Shown in pieces: positions 41,803-50,951 of a stretch of 64,000 bases of DNA (position 1 is the stretch's first letter; every line of letters starts with the position of its first letter). The notes under the pieces are model-generated. The model searched no databases and had not been told where the DNA came from. It saw only the letters and a program-made list of their open reading frames with translations. The position numbers and the translations under genes are program-made. Origin of the DNA: Chromatiales bacterium (GTDB taxonomy: Bacteria > Pseudomonadota > Gammaproteobacteria > Steroidobacterales > GCA-2729495); the NCBI GenBank assembly GCA_020351875.1, contig CP070671.1, positions 3,260,834 to 3,324,833 on the forward strand. The letters are read 5' to 3'.

Positions 41803-42465
41803 ATGGACCAGAACGAGAAGAAGCGCTTGGCCGCGGAGGCGGCGCTGGAGTTCATCGGCCCCGGGACCCGCCTGGGGGTCGGCACCGGATCCACCGTCAA
41901 TTTCCTGATCGACGCGCTACCCCGGGTAGCGAAGGATATCGAGGTCTTCGTCGCCAGCTCAGTGGCCACCGAAAGGCGGTTGCGGGCTGCCGGATTCGAG
42001 GTAGCGGAACTGTCGGAAGCCGGTGAGCTCGATCTCTATATAGACGGCGCCGACGAGGTGAACAAGCAGTTCCACCTGATCAAGGGCGGCGGCGGCGCCC
42101 TGACCCGTGAGAAGGTCCTGGCCAGTGCCGCCCGGCGCTTCGTTTGCATTGTCGACGAGTCGAAGCGCGTGGGGGTCCTGGGCGGCTTTCCACTGCCCGT
42201 CGAGGTGATACCGATGGCCCAGGCCTATGTGGCCCGACAATTCGTCAAGGTGCGTGGCCAACCCATCCTGCGGAAAGATTTCGTCACGGATAACGGCAAC
42301 GCGATTATCGATGTCCACGATCTCAACATCACCAACCCGCCGGAGATGGAACAGCGCTTCAACCAGGTACCGGGCATCGTGACCGTGGGCATCTTTGCGC
42401 AGCGGCCGGCGGACATACTGCTGATCGCCGGGGACAGCGGGGTCGACAGGCGCGATCGAGGTTAG
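41803..42465 (+). CDS. rpiA: Ribose-5-phosphate isomerase A
   Basis: 220 residues from ATG 41803; the longer frame runs back through the preceding terminator and is rejected. Interconverts ribose-5-phosphate and ribulose-5-phosphate. Signatures: LGVGTGSTVNFLIDAL (phosphate loop), DLYIDGADEVNKQFHLIKGGGGALTREK with catalytic Asp, Lys and Glu, and VDESKRVGVLG. Neighbouring rpe, 2.5 kb away, acts on the same pathway. A bidirectional terminator follows. Confidence 0.96.
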   Translation: MDQNEKKRLAAEAALEFIGPGTRLGVGTGSTVNFLIDALPRVAKDIEVFVASSVATERRLRAAGFEVAELSEAGELDLYIDGADEVNKQFHLIKGGGGALTREKVLASAARRFVCIVDESKRVGVLGGFPLPVEVIPMAQAYVARQFVKVRGQPILRKDFVTDNGNAIIDVHDLNITNPPEMEQRFNQVPGIVTVGIFAQRPADILLIAGDSGVDRRDRG

Positions 42466-42503
42466 TGGAATAAAGCTCCAACAAGGTTTCTTGCAGCCCA
42501 AAA

Positions 42504-42526
42504 AAAACCCGCCATTGGCGGGTTTT
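42504..42526. terminator. Bidirectional terminator between rpiA and tRNA-Gln
   Basis: Stem AAAACCCGCC / GGCGGGTTTT with ATT loop. On the plus strand it is followed by TTTTC; on the minus strand it is followed by a run of eight Ts, so it serves convergent rpiA and tRNA-Gln. Confidence 0.9.
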
Positions 42527-42534
42527 CTTATGGG

Positions 42535-42608
42535 TGGCTGGGGGACCAGGATTCGAACCTGGATTGACGGAGTCAGAGTCCGTAGTCCTACCATTAGACG
42601 ATCCCCCA
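42535..42608 (-). tRNA. tRNA-Gln (anticodon CTG)
   Basis: 74 nt including an encoded CCA end. Acceptor arms TGGGGGA and TCCCCCA pair, the D-arm has AATGGT, the anticodon loop is CTCTGAC flanked by ACGGA/TCCGT, giving anticodon CTG (reads CAG), and the T-loop is GTTCGAATC. Close to E. coli tRNA-Gln. Terminator lies immediately downstream at 42504-42526. Confidence 0.97.
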
Positions 42609-42625
42609 GGGGATCGTGTCGCGGC

Positions 42626-43018
42626 TCAGCGCTTGGAGTACTGGGTGGCTCGACGGGCTTTGCGCAGGCCCACTTTCTTGCGTTCCACTTCACGCGCATC
42701 GCGCGTCACGTAGCCGGCCTTCCGCAGCGGGGAGCGCAGACTCTCGTCGTAGGCGATCAGCGCACGAGTCAGGCCGTGCCGGATCGCGCCTGCCTGGCCG
42801 GTCATGCCACCACCCTCGACGTTCACCTGCACGTCGAACTTGCCGACGTTATCCGTCAGTTCGAGAGGTTGGCGGACGATCATCCGGGCCGTCTTCCGAC
42901 CAAAGAAGCGATCCAGCTCCTTGTCGTTGACCGTGATCTGGCCAGTGCCGGGGCGCACAAATACCCGGGCGGTGGAGGTCTTCCTGCGGCCGGTGCCGTA
43001 ATAAAATTCTGTAGACAT
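42626..43018 (-). CDS. rpsI: 30S ribosomal protein S9
   Basis: 130 residues from ATG 43018, normal length. Family marks: [62 protein letters not shown] and the invariant C-terminus [10 protein letters not shown], whose last Arg contacts P-site tRNA. Second gene of the rplM-rpsI operon, 17 nt after rplM. Confidence 0.98.
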   Translation of the reverse strand: MSTEFYYGTGRRKTSTARVFVRPGTGQITVNDKELDRFFGRKTARMIVRQPLELTDNVGKFDVQVNVEGGGMTGQAGAIRHGLTRALIAYDESLRSPLRKAGYVTRDAREVERKKVGLRKARRATQYSKR

Positions 43019-43035
43019 GCCTGTCTGGGCCTCGA

Positions 43036-43464
43036 TCAAATTTCCAGGGGTTGTGGCTGCTGGGCCGTGTGCTGATGCTCGGCGCCCGGATAGACCTTGA
43101 GCTTCTTCAGCATCGCCGCACCGAGTTTGTTTTTCGGCAACATGCCCTTCACCGCATTGATCAGCACCCGCTCCGGGTGCTCTTCCAGCATCGTGCCCAG
43201 GCTTATCGACTTCAGGTTGCCGATATAGCCGGTGTGATGATGGTAGATCTTGTCGTTCAGCTTGTTGCCGGTGACGCGAATCTGCTTTGCATTCACCACG
43301 ACAATATAGTCACCCGTGTCCACGTGCGGCGTGTACTCGGGCTTGTGCTTGCCCCGCAGACGGGTGGCAATTGCGGTTGCCAGCCGGCCGAGCGTGCGGC
43401 CGTTGGCGTCCACGACATACCAGTCGCGGCGTACCTCGTGGGGCTTTGCCGAAAACGTAGCCAT
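43036..43464 (-). CDS. rplM: 50S ribosomal protein L13
   Basis: 142 residues from ATG 43464, the family length. Marks: [61 protein letters not shown] and [21 protein letters not shown]. Early-assembling large-subunit protein. In E. coli L13 represses its own operon; the 137-nt upstream region here is shared divergently with coq7. Confidence 0.98.
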   Translation of the reverse strand: MATFSAKPHEVRRDWYVVDANGRTLGRLATAIATRLRGKHKPEYTPHVDTGDYIVVVNAKQIRVTGNKLNDKIYHHHTGYIGNLKSISLGTMLEEHPERVLINAVKGMLPKNKLGAAMLKKLKVYPGAEHQHTAQQPQPLEI

Positions 43465-43589
43465 ATTCAAATATGAACCTGAGGGGGCCGGATGGGCCCG
43501 CGACGAAAGGGGCGCGATTTTACGGGCCGAACCCGCCTTTTTCAATGGATCTGGCTGCCCGCGGTGGCCTGAAACCGGCCCGTGACCCC

Positions 43590-43595
43590 TATAAT
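43590..43595 (+). promoter_or_regulatory. -10 element immediately before coq7 (possible leaderless transcript)
   Basis: TATAAT ends 6 nt before the coq7 ATG, so a transcript started at the usual distance would begin at or next to the start codon. No ribosome site is present. Confidence 0.45.
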
Positions 43596-43601
43596 CCGCC
43601 C

Positions 43602-44243
43602 ATGGCCACCCCGGGATCTGACCTGCTGGACCGCCTGATTGGCGAACTGGACACCGCCCTGCGCGTGGTCAGTGGCCCGGCCCGGGGCGCCACGCCGAAC
43701 CCGGCGGAAGGGATGCCGGAGCCCGAACTGAGCCCCGCGGAGCGGCGCCGGTCAGCGGCCCTGATGCGCGTGAACCACGCCGGGGAGATTGCCGCGCAGG
43801 CCCTGTACCGGGGCCAGGCGGCTGTCGCGCGGGACCCGGCGCAGCGTGATGCGCTGCTGCACGCCGGCCAGGAGGAATATGAACACCTGGCCTGGTGCGA
43901 GACGCGGGTCCACCAGCTCGGCGAGCGCACCAGCGTGCTGGCCCCGGTGTGGTACGCGGGCTCCTTCGCGATCGGTGCCCTTGCCGGCCTGGCCGGCGAC
44001 CGGCTCAGTCTCGGTTTTCTCGCGGAAACCGAACGGCAGGTGACCGATCACCTGGGCAGCCATCTGCAGCGTCTGCCCGCGGCGGATGCGCCCAGCCGCC
44101 GGATCGTCGCCGCGATGCAGGAAGAAGAAATCGCCCATGGCGAAGAGGCCCGGGCGCGGGGAGGGACCGATTTGCCGGCGCCCATGCGCGGCCTGATGCG
44201 CGCAACAGCCAGGATCATGACCACCCTCGCCCACCGGATCTGA
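43602..44243 (+). CDS. coq7: Coq7-type demethoxyubiquinone monooxygenase
   Basis: 213 residues from ATG 43602. Di-iron carboxylate hydroxylase acting at ring C6 in ubiquinone synthesis. Iron ligands lie in [30 protein letters not shown] and [26 protein letters not shown] is the membrane-associating segment. Replaces UbiF, which is absent here, and complements UbiH and UbiI encoded 6 kb away. Upstream extension of the frame covers the rplM promoter side and is rejected. Confidence 0.94.
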   Translation: MATPGSDLLDRLIGELDTALRVVSGPARGATPNPAEGMPEPELSPAERRRSAALMRVNHAGEIAAQALYRGQAAVARDPAQRDALLHAGQEEYEHLAWCETRVHQLGERTSVLAPVWYAGSFAIGALAGLAGDRLSLGFLAETERQVTDHLGSHLQRLPAADAPSRRIVAAMQEEEIAHGEEARARGGTDLPAPMRGLMRATARIMTTLAHRI

Positions 44244-44292
44244 TCCCTGCAGGCTTTCTTTGGGACTTGTGTCACAAAACCGGCACAACGCA

Positions 44293-44321
44293 TTGAATCT
44301 TATGTTGAACGCAGGTTAAAT
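44293..44321 (+). promoter_or_regulatory. Candidate sigma70 promoter of crp
   Basis: TTGAAT (44293-44298), 17-nt spacer, TTAAAT (44316-44321). The start codon follows 29 nt later. A TTGTG-T-CACAA palindrome lies upstream at 44268-44278 but has not the CRP spacing. Confidence 0.5.
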
Positions 44322-44349
44322 CGGCTCCGGGTTATTGGGGAGAGACTTC

Positions 44350-45027
44350 ATGAACACCAACGGCAAGGCGTTGAGTGACATACCGGCCATCAACCGGTTT
44401 CTGACCTACTGTCGCGTGCGCACCGTACCGGCGAAGACCGTGATGATTCATGCTGGGGATACGCCCGACAGCCTGTACTACATCATCAGCGGCTCCGTCG
44501 AGGTAATGATCGAGGACGAGGACGGCAACGAAATGGTGCTGTCCTACCTGAACAAGGGACAGTTCTTCGGGGAGATGGGCCTGTTTCACGAACAGCCCGC
44601 CCGCAGCGCCTGGGTCCGTACCCGGGTCGGGTCGGAAATCGCCGAGATGACTTACACCCGGTTCCGGCAGATTGCCAGCGAAAGCCCGGGGCTCGTGTTC
44701 GAGCTCGCGACGCAGCTGGCGACCCGGCTGGATCGCACGAACCGCAAGCTCGGTGACCTGGCCTTCGTGGACGTCACCGGCCGTGTGGCCCACGCGATCA
44801 TGGATCTGTGCAACGAACCGGATGCGATGACGCACCCGGACGGCATGCAGATCAAGGTCAGCCGCCAGGAACTGAGCCGCCTGGTCGGCTGTTCTCGGGA
44901 AATGGCGGGACGGGTGCTGAAGGTCCTGGAAGAACAGGGCCTGGTGTCGGCCAGCGGCAAGACCATCGTGGTCTATAACGCCCGGCCGGAGCGCACCGTC
45001 AGCGCCACTGCAACCGTGGCAAGCTAG
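44350..45027 (+). CDS. crp: Cyclic-AMP receptor protein (Crp/Vfr-type regulator)
   Basis: 225 residues from ATG 44350 (ribosome site ggggagagac). cAMP-binding domain: LYYIISGSVEVMIEDEDGNEM, FFGEMGLFHEQPARSAWVRT with the phosphate-binding Glu and Arg-Ser. Then the long C-helix 'LATRLDRTNRKLGDLAFVDV' and a helix-turn-helix 'VSRQELSRLVGCSREMAGRVLKVLEEQGLV' with the DNA-reading Arg-Glu-x-x-x-Arg pattern of CRP. Global regulator of carbon use in enterics and of virulence/twitching in pseudomonads. Ends 6 nt from convergent rpe. Confidence 0.95.
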   Translation: MNTNGKALSDIPAINRFLTYCRVRTVPAKTVMIHAGDTPDSLYYIISGSVEVMIEDEDGNEMVLSYLNKGQFFGEMGLFHEQPARSAWVRTRVGSEIAEMTYTRFRQIASESPGLVFELATQLATRLDRTNRKLGDLAFVDVTGRVAHAIMDLCNEPDAMTHPDGMQIKVSRQELSRLVGCSREMAGRVLKVLEEQGLVSASGKTIVVYNARPERTVSATATVAS

Positions 45028-45033
45028 CGTCCG

Positions 45034-45732
45034 TTAAGACAGGCCGGCGACCGCAGCGGACGGCGCTGCGGCCGCCAGTTCTTTGCGCATGCTGGCAATC
45101 GTGGCCGCGTAATCGGCGCTGCCGAAAATTGCCGAACCCGCCACGAAAGTATCCGCACCGGCAGCAGCCACGGCGCCGATGTTGGTCGGCTTGATACCGC
45201 CGTCGACCTCCAGCCGAATGGCGCGGCCACTTGCCGTAATTCGCTCCCGCACCGCCCGCAACTTGTCCAGGCTGGACGGGATAAACGCCTGGCCGCCGAA
45301 GCCCGGGTTCACGGACATCACCAGCACCAGGTCCAGGTCGTCCAGGACGTGATCGAGGCAGGACAGAGGCGTCGCCGGATTGAGCACCAGCCCGGGCCGG
45401 CAGCCCACTTCCCGGATCAGGGAAATGGTCCGGTGCGCATGCTCGGAAGCCTCCGGGTGAAAGCTGATCCAGCTGGCCCCGGCCGCCGCAAATTCCTCGA
45501 CCAGCCGGTCCACCGGCTTGACCATCAAGTGCACGTCGATGGGCGCCTGCACCCCGTACCTGCGCAGCGCATCACAGACCAGCGGGCCAACCGTGAGGTT
45601 CGGCACATAGTGATTGTCCATCACATCGAAGTGCACGACATCCGCACCCGCATCCAGCACCGCATCCACCTCGGCGCCGAGGCGCGCGAAGTCGGCAGAC
45701 AAAACGGAGGGTGCGATCAGGAAATCGGCCAC
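45034..45732 (-). CDS. rpe: Ribulose-phosphate 3-epimerase
   Basis: 232 residues, TIM barrel. Interconverts ribulose-5-phosphate and xylulose-5-phosphate. Signatures: [37 protein letters not shown] (metal His and catalytic Asp), [37 protein letters not shown] and FVAGSAIFG. Preceded by djlA on the same strand with a 31-nt gap. Confidence 0.97.
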   Translation of the reverse strand: MADFLIAPSVLSADFARLGAEVDAVLDAGADVVHFDVMDNHYVPNLTVGPLVCDALRRYGVQAPIDVHLMVKPVDRLVEEFAAAGASWISFHPEASEHAHRTISLIREVGCRPGLVLNPATPLSCLDHVLDDLDLVLVMSVNPGFGGQAFIPSSLDKLRAVRERITASGRAIRLEVDGGIKPTNIGAVAAAGADTFVAGSAIFGSADYAATIASMRKELAAAAPSAAVAGLS

Positions 45733-45763
45733 GTTGAGATCCTCGTTGCGGACAGAAATGCTA

Positions 45764-46564
45764 TCACTTCAAGCCGCGCCGGGCCTTGATCACGTCGTAG
45801 GCCTTGCCGATCTCGCTGGTGCGCTCCTTCGCGACCTCGAGCATCGCATCGGGCAGGCCGCGGGCTGCGAGCTTGTCGGGATGATGCTGATTCATGAGCC
45901 GCCGGTATGCCAGCTTGACATCGCGATCCGTGGCATTGGGCTCCAGGCCCAGGGCCTTGTAAGCCTGGACCAGCTCGTTTTCACCCCCGGGACGCCTGAC
46001 ACGGCCGCGGAAGCTGCGCTGTGCGTGCAACACCGCCTCGAGTTGCGCGAGCTCCACGCGGCTCACGCCCAGGCCGCCGGCGACACGCCACAGCAACTCG
46101 CGCTCGCGTGGCTTGATGGCCCCCTTGCTCAGCCCGAGTTCCAGCTGAATCTCCAGGAATGCCCGGACCAGGTCCGGCTGATGTCCGCAGGCTCGCCGTA
46201 ACGCCCGCACCTGCTCGTCGACGTCGAAGCCGCTCTGCTTGCCGCGCGTGAACAGCGCAATGGCCTGGCGCACGGCCTCCGGGGTCAGGTGCATGCGGTG
46301 CATGACCGCCCGCGCTGCCTGGATTTCCTCCTCCGAAACCCGGCCGTCGGCCTTGGCGAGGCGCCCCATTACCAGGAAGGTGGTTTCGAAGAACACCCGA
46401 CGGCGTTCTTCCCCATGCATCCCGCCACCGGCGTCCCGCAGGCGCTGCCCCGCCAGACCCCGGTCGAACTGGTGGCCCAGCAGGGCACCGACGAAGGCGC
46501 CGACGTAGCCGCCGGCCATGAAACCGAGCAGCCCGCCCCCGATTTTGCCCAGCCAGCCGTTCAA
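45764..46564 (-). CDS. djlA: DnaJ-like co-chaperone DjlA
   Basis: 266 residues assuming TTG start at 46564 (gives [11 protein letters not shown]..., like known DjlA N-termini); GTG 46585 is an alternative. One TM segment with Gly-rich [23 protein letters not shown] anchors it in the inner membrane; a TerB-like helical domain (~45-160: [24 protein letters not shown]) follows, and a C-terminal J domain (~200-266) has the HPD motif in [14 protein letters not shown]. It stimulates DnaK at the membrane. Divergent from purC with the two starts 81 nt apart. Confidence 0.9.
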   Translation of the reverse strand: MNGWLGKIGGGLLGFMAGGYVGAFVGALLGHQFDRGLAGQRLRDAGGGMHGEERRRVFFETTFLVMGRLAKADGRVSEEEIQAARAVMHRMHLTPEAVRQAIALFTRGKQSGFDVDEQVRALRRACGHQPDLVRAFLEIQLELGLSKGAIKPRERELLWRVAGGLGVSRVELAQLEAVLHAQRSFRGRVRRPGGENELVQAYKALGLEPNATDRDVKLAYRRLMNQHHPDKLAARGLPDAMLEVAKERTSEIGKAYDVIKARRGLK

Positions 46565-46645
46565 CGAGGGCAATCCCCGTCGCACGGCCAGCGGACAGCA
46601 GCTAAGATGGCGGTTTTTTTCACGGGACCAGCGAGCAAATTCACC

Positions 46646-47536
46646 ATGGCGCAGGCATTGTACGAGTCGAGAGTGACCGGGCTGTCGCGAATCAGTCAAG
46701 GCAAGGTCCGGGATATCTACGCGGTGGACGACGAGCACCTGCTGATCGTCACGACAGACCGGCTGTCGGCCTTCGACGTCGTGCTGCCGGATCCGATCCC
46801 GGGCAAGGGCGAGGTGCTGACGCGCCTGTCCGAATTCTGGTTCGGCCGCACGGCCGGGATCGTGCGCAACCACATGGCGGCGCTAAAACTGGAAGAGGTA
46901 GTAACCGACGCGGCCGAGCGGGAAGAGCTGGGCGGTCGCGCAATGGTTTGCCGGCGCCTCAAGCCGCTGCCGATCGAAGCCGTGGTGCGGGGATACCTGA
47001 TCGGCTCCGGCTGGAAAGACTATCGGGCGACGGGGCAGGTCTGTGGCATTGCATTGCCACCGCGTCTGGAACAGGCCCAGCAACTGCCGGAACCGATCTT
47101 CACACCGGCCACGAAAGCCGCCGTCGGCGACCACGACGAGAACATCAGCTTCGACCAGGCCGCCGAGCTGGTGGGCCAGGAACTCGCAGCGCGCGTGCGC
47201 GAACTGAGCATCCGCATCTACCTCGAAGGTGCCGCCTATGCCGCCGAGCGGGGCATCATCATCGCCGACACCAAGTTCGAGTTCGGCCTCGATGATTCGG
47301 GCGAGCTGTACCTGATAGACGAAGTCCTGACGCCGGACTCCTCCCGCTTCTGGCCGGCCGCCGAGTACGCCACCGGCATCAGCCCGCCAAGCTTTGACAA
47401 GCAGTACGTGCGCGACTACCTGGAGACCCTGGACTGGGACAAGAAAGCACCCGGCCCGCATTTGCCCGCACAAGTCATCAAGGTCACGAGCGAAAAGTAC
47501 CGGCAGGCGCTGGAGCTGTTAACCAGTTCAGCCTGA
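46646..47536 (+). CDS. purC: SAICAR synthetase (phosphoribosylaminoimidazole-succinocarboxamide synthase)
   Basis: 296 residues from ATG 46646. Adds aspartate to CAIR with ATP in purine synthesis. Signatures: [72 protein letters not shown] and [15 protein letters not shown]. The length is that of the longer, yeast-like PurC form. TAAGAT at 46603-46608 is a possible -10. purE lies 3.4 kb downstream. No ribosome site stands out. Confidence 0.96.
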   Translation: MAQALYESRVTGLSRISQGKVRDIYAVDDEHLLIVTTDRLSAFDVVLPDPIPGKGEVLTRLSEFWFGRTAGIVRNHMAALKLEEVVTDAAEREELGGRAMVCRRLKPLPIEAVVRGYLIGSGWKDYRATGQVCGIALPPRLEQAQQLPEPIFTPATKAAVGDHDENISFDQAAELVGQELAARVRELSIRIYLEGAAYAAERGIIIADTKFEFGLDDSGELYLIDEVLTPDSSRFWPAAEYATGISPPSFDKQYVRDYLETLDWDKKAPGPHLPAQVIKVTSEKYRQALELLTSSA

Positions 47537-47553
47537 CCGCCGATACCGCGGGG

Positions 47554-47559
47554 TAGAAT
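47554..47559 (+). promoter_or_regulatory. Possible -10 element upstream of yihY
   Basis: TAGAAT overlaps the most upstream in-frame ATG of the YihY gene (47558). If it is used, translation must begin further downstream, supporting the TTG start at 47612. No clear -35. Confidence 0.3.
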
Positions 47560-47611
47560 GCGGCGCTGGGGCCCACCCTGCCGGCCCGGGAAACACACAG
47601 CCATCGCCACG

Positions 47612-48922
47612 TTGACGGACAAGGTAGAGGCCCTGCTATGGGCACCCAGGGTCGACGAGCTGCCCGGTGTGGCCCGCATGGCCATCAGGCTGGTGCGCTT
47701 CACCTACGCCGTGCTGCGCGACGCGGTGGTCGGCAACCTGCCGATGCGGGCCATGGGGCTCGTGTACATCACGATCCTGTCCATCGTGCCATTGCTGGCC
47801 ATCAGTTTTTCCGTGCTGCGCGGCTTTGGCTTCCACAAGCAGATGGAGCCTTTGCTCTATGAGTTCCTGGCGCCCCTGGGCGAGAAGGGCGTGGAATTAA
47901 CGAACCAGGTCGTCGGCTTTGTCGACAACGTGCAGGGCTACGTCGGGGCGGCCGTCGGGGCGCTGGTGCTGTTGATCTACACCACGCTGTCCATGGCGGA
48001 GAAAGTGGAAGACAGCATGAACTTCGTGTGGCGCGTGGAACGCTCACGCAACATTGCCCGGCGCCTCAGCGAGTTCCTCAGCGTGATCCTGCTGGGCCCG
48101 GTCGTCATGGTCACCACGATCAGCCTGATCGCAGCGGCCGAGAGCACCACTGTGGTCCAGGAACTTCAGGGCATCGAGGCCATCGGCCAGACACTGCTGT
48201 TCGCAGGAAAACTGGTGCCCTACCTGATTGTCATCGCCGGCTTCAGCTTCGTGTACTGGTTCCTGCCCAACACGCGGGTGCACCTGAGCGCGGCGCTCGT
48301 GGGCGGCCTGGCAGGCGGGATGCTGTGGGCCGCGTCCGGCTCGCTGTTCGCGATATTTGTCGTGAATTCCGTCCGTACGCTCAGCATCTATGCAACCTTT
48401 GCCGTCGTGATCATTGCGCTGATCTGGCTCTATCTCTGCTGGCTGATCCTGCTGGTCGGCGCACAGGTCGCGTTCTACGTGCAACATCCCGAACACATCC
48501 GGCTCGGTTTCCGGCGGGTTACGCTCGGCGGGCGCCGGCGTGAAGAAATCGCGCTGAGCCTGATGAGCCTGATCGCGCAGCGTTTCCGCGACGGTGCCCA
48601 GCGTCTGCAGATGCAGGACGTCGCGGAACAACTGGCATTGCCCAGCCTGGTGATCGGTGCCGTCGGCCAGCGGCTGGAATCGGCGGGCCTGCTCACCCGC
48701 ACCCAGAAAGACGAGCTGCTGCCCGGCCGCGACCCGGGCCAGATTCGCCTCAGCGAGATCCTCGATGCAGTTCGCGAACCGCAGATGATGGACATGTTCC
48801 CGGAAGGCAACTGGCCCCAGGGTGTGAAACGCGTCGCCAGTCAAGTCCGCGGCGCAATCGACCAAAGCCTCGGCGCCCAGTCCCTGTACGACATCATCGA
48901 CACCTCCCGCGCCGAGACCTAG
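47612..48922 (+). CDS. yihY: YihY/UPF0761 family inner-membrane protein
   Basis: 436 residues from a TTG start at 47612 (TDKVEALLWAPRVDELPGVA follows, matching the beginning of relatives); ATG 47558 is in frame but overlaps a possible -10. Six TM segments in the first ~300 residues with RAMGLVYITILSIVPLLAISFSVL, YTTLSMAEKVEDSMNFVWRV and FLPNTRVHLSAALVGGLAGG. The C-terminal ~130 residues are a cytoplasmic winged-helix-like region. Once called RNase BN, which is not correct; function unknown, possibly envelope transport. Confidence 0.88.
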   Translation: MTDKVEALLWAPRVDELPGVARMAIRLVRFTYAVLRDAVVGNLPMRAMGLVYITILSIVPLLAISFSVLRGFGFHKQMEPLLYEFLAPLGEKGVELTNQVVGFVDNVQGYVGAAVGALVLLIYTTLSMAEKVEDSMNFVWRVERSRNIARRLSEFLSVILLGPVVMVTTISLIAAAESTTVVQELQGIEAIGQTLLFAGKLVPYLIVIAGFSFVYWFLPNTRVHLSAALVGGLAGGMLWAASGSLFAIFVVNSVRTLSIYATFAVVIIALIWLYLCWLILLVGAQVAFYVQHPEHIRLGFRRVTLGGRRREEIALSLMSLIAQRFRDGAQRLQMQDVAEQLALPSLVIGAVGQRLESAGLLTRTQKDELLPGRDPGQIRLSEILDAVREPQMMDMFPEGNWPQGVKRVASQVRGAIDQSLGAQSLYDIIDTSRAET

Positions 48923-49017
48923 AAGAACCCCGTCGTCTCGCCTTCGACTTCGCTGGCGGGTCCGGGTGTCCGGCCGTCACGCTGGCTTACCCTGCGGATG
49001 TGGTGGACTGCCGCCGC

Positions 49018-49150
49018 CGCGGGGCACGCGCTCTTCCTGGCTTAACCTCACCCGGACATCCCTGTCCGGGTTCGGATCGGCCCTCCGTCGCTCCCGCCAT
49101 CCCTGGCTCCGCTCCTCCGGGACGACGCCCGGAAGAGCGCGCGCCCCGCG
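49018..49150. repeat. Dispersed stem-loop repeat, copy B
   Basis: Arms 49018-49037 and 49131-49150 pair at 19 of 20 positions around a 93-nt loop. Loop bases 49039-49129 match copy A (21397-21487) at 80 of 91 positions without gaps. Within the loop, ACCCGGACA-TCCC-TGTCCGGGT is a perfect 9-bp hairpin; in copy A it is shortened to 5 bp. Located ~95 nt after yihY, between convergent genes. Confidence 0.85.
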
Positions 49151-49274
49151 ACGTCGGCGTGACAGTGCGGTGGGGGGGCCGAGCCGGCCGCTAATGCTGA
49201 TGGTGAATTCAGGCGTGATAAGAAAACCTTGGCAACCTGGTGAGATTGTCATCAGGGACGACACTGAGGCCAGG

Positions 49275-49314
49275 TCGCGACAGCGGCACGCCAATCAGGA
49301 AGCCACCATCGCCC
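49275..49314. repeat. Second shared block of the dispersed repeat (copy B)
   Basis: Forty bases matching 21606-21645 at 33 positions. The interval 49151-49274 and the bases 49315-49421 show no gene; short ORFs there are not conserved in frame between the two copies. Confidence 0.7.
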
Positions 49315-49421
49315 TCCTCCCAATGACGGGGGCGAGATAATCGGCACGACGCCGTCAGAGAAAGTGCTTGAAAAGGCGGCACCCGATTGATGGTCCGCCA
49401 AGCTGCAAGGCCGTGCAGGGG

Positions 49422-49466
49422 AAAGCTTTTTCAGGCGACTACAAAACTGGAGCCAGAAAAAGCTTT
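49422..49466. repeat. A+T-rich 11-bp inverted repeat near the pmbA 3' end
   Basis: AAAGCTTTTTC (49422-49432) and GAAAAAGCTTT (49456-49466) are exact inverted repeats with a 23-nt loop. It lies ~65 nt beyond the pmbA stop, so it may act as that gene's terminator, although the stem is not G+C-rich. Confidence 0.6.
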
Positions 49467-49530
49467 GCGCTGCGCGGCTGGCACCAACGTAACACCATCT
49501 TCACAACCACAACATCAAGCCAACCAGCCA

Positions 49531-50868
49531 TCAGTTCCCCGCAATCGTCATCCCCCCAACCAACACTGACCCCGTCCGAATCCCGCCCCGCAGATCGACG
49601 TCCGTCCCGACTGCTTCGATCTGCTTGTACATGTCGGCCAGGTTGCCGGCGACCGTGATCTCGTTGACGGGATAACAGAGTTCGCCATGCTCCACCCAGA
49701 AGCCGGCCGCGCCGCGTGAATAGTCGCCGGTCACCGTGTTCACGCCCTGCCCCATCAGCTCCGTCAGCAGCAGGCCGCGGTCCATCCCGGCCAGCAGATC
49801 GTCGTAACTCTCACCGGTACTGTCGACGACCAGGTTGTGGATGCCACCGGCGTTGCCCGTGGTTTCGAGGCCCAGCTTGCGCGCGTAGTAGCTGCCCAGC
49901 ACGTAGCCGCGTAACACGCCGGCGTCTATCAACGGACGGTCGGCGGTGGCGACGCCTTCGGCGTCGAAAGGTGCGCTCGCCAGCCCGCCGGGAATATGGG
50001 ATTGCTCGGCCACGTTGACCCGGTCTGCAAACACCGTCTGGTTCAGCGCGTCGGCGAGGAAGGTGGATTTGCGATACAGGTTGCCACCGCTGATCGCCCC
50101 CACGAAGTGCCCGAACAGGCTGCGCGCAAGGCGCGCAGGATAGAGCACCGGGACTGTCGCCGTGTCGAGTTTGCGGGCACCCAGCCGGCGAACCGCGCGC
50201 ACGGCGGCTTCGCGGCCGATGGCCCCGGCGCTTTCCAGTAATTCAGGTGAACGGGACACAGAATAGTCGAAGTCGCGTTCCATTGCGCCGTTCTCGCTCG
50301 CGAGCACCGCGCATGACAGGCTGTGCTGACTGCTCGGATACCCGGCCAGGAAGCCGTGGGTATTGCCATACACGCGAGCACCCGAATGCGTCGACAGGGT
50401 GGCACCCTCGGAATTGGTGATCCGGGCGTCTGCGGCCAGGCCGGCGGCCTCGCACTCGGTGGCCAGTTCGATCGCCGCCGCGGGCTCCAGGTCCCACGGG
50501 TGATAGAGATCGAGATCCGGAATGTCGCGCGCCATTCGCTCGGCCGCGGCAAGACCGGCGAACTCATCTTCGGCCGCGTACTGGGCCAGCGAGCAGGCTT
50601 TCTGCACCGCCTCCGCGACCGCGTCCGGATCCAGGTCTGAGGTGCTGGCACTACCCTTGCGATGCTCGAAAAACACGGTCACCGCGAGGCCCTGGTCGCG
50701 GTGGTATTCGAGCGTCTCCACCTCGCGCATACGCACGGTGGCCGACAAGCCGGCGCCGCGGCTGGCGCTGGCCTCGGCCTGGCTCGCCCCGAGATCCCGG
50801 GCCGTCGCCAGCGCCGCGCTCACGCGCTCGCTCAGGGTGGCAATATCGCTTTGCGTCGTGTTATTCAT
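49531..50868 (-). CDS. pmbA: Metalloprotease-like subunit PmbA/TldE
   Basis: 445 residues from ATG 50868. Homologue of TldD lacking the HExxxH zinc site; the pair forms a heterodimeric protease that degrades unfolded peptides and matures microcins and modified peptides. Marks: SASRGAGLSATVRMREVETL, RLARSLFGHFVGAISGGNLYRKSTFLAD, GGIHNLVVDSTGESYDDLLAGM, GQGVNTVTGDYSRGAAGFWVE and the TSVLVGGMTI-like ending. Divergent from purE (83 nt between). TldD is encoded separately at 51689-53146. Confidence 0.95.
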   Translation of the reverse strand: MNNTTQSDIATLSERVSAALATARDLGASQAEASASRGAGLSATVRMREVETLEYHRDQGLAVTVFFEHRKGSASTSDLDPDAVAEAVQKACSLAQYAAEDEFAGLAAAERMARDIPDLDLYHPWDLEPAAAIELATECEAAGLAADARITNSEGATLSTHSGARVYGNTHGFLAGYPSSQHSLSCAVLASENGAMERDFDYSVSRSPELLESAGAIGREAAVRAVRRLGARKLDTATVPVLYPARLARSLFGHFVGAISGGNLYRKSTFLADALNQTVFADRVNVAEQSHIPGGLASAPFDAEGVATADRPLIDAGVLRGYVLGSYYARKLGLETTGNAGGIHNLVVDSTGESYDDLLAGMDRGLLLTELMGQGVNTVTGDYSRGAAGFWVEHGELCYPVNEITVAGNLADMYKQIEAVGTDVDLRGGIRTGSVLVGGMTIAGN

Positions 50869-50951
50869 GGCTCGTGTAATCGTGGCCTGCAGCGGGTAGT
50901 CTACCCCGCACATTTTGGCCTGTTACCTGCAGAAACGGATAGGCTTCAATC

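Noticed and set aside
41148-41969. Long leucine-rich open frame opposite the histone H1-like repeats
   Set aside because: The complement of AAG/CGC/ACG codons automatically encodes Leu/Ala/Arg; the frame runs through a terminator and into rpiA.
44268-44278. TTGTG-T-CACAA palindrome upstream of crp as a CRP autoregulation site
   Set aside because: CRP half sites TGTGA and TCACA need a 6-bp spacer; here the arms are 1 bp apart.
48966-49340. ORFs within the copy B repeat (both strands) and the corresponding ORFs in copy A
   Set aside because: Frames overlap perfect stems, ends and starts differ between copies, and no ribosome site is present; the shared DNA explains the peptide similarity.
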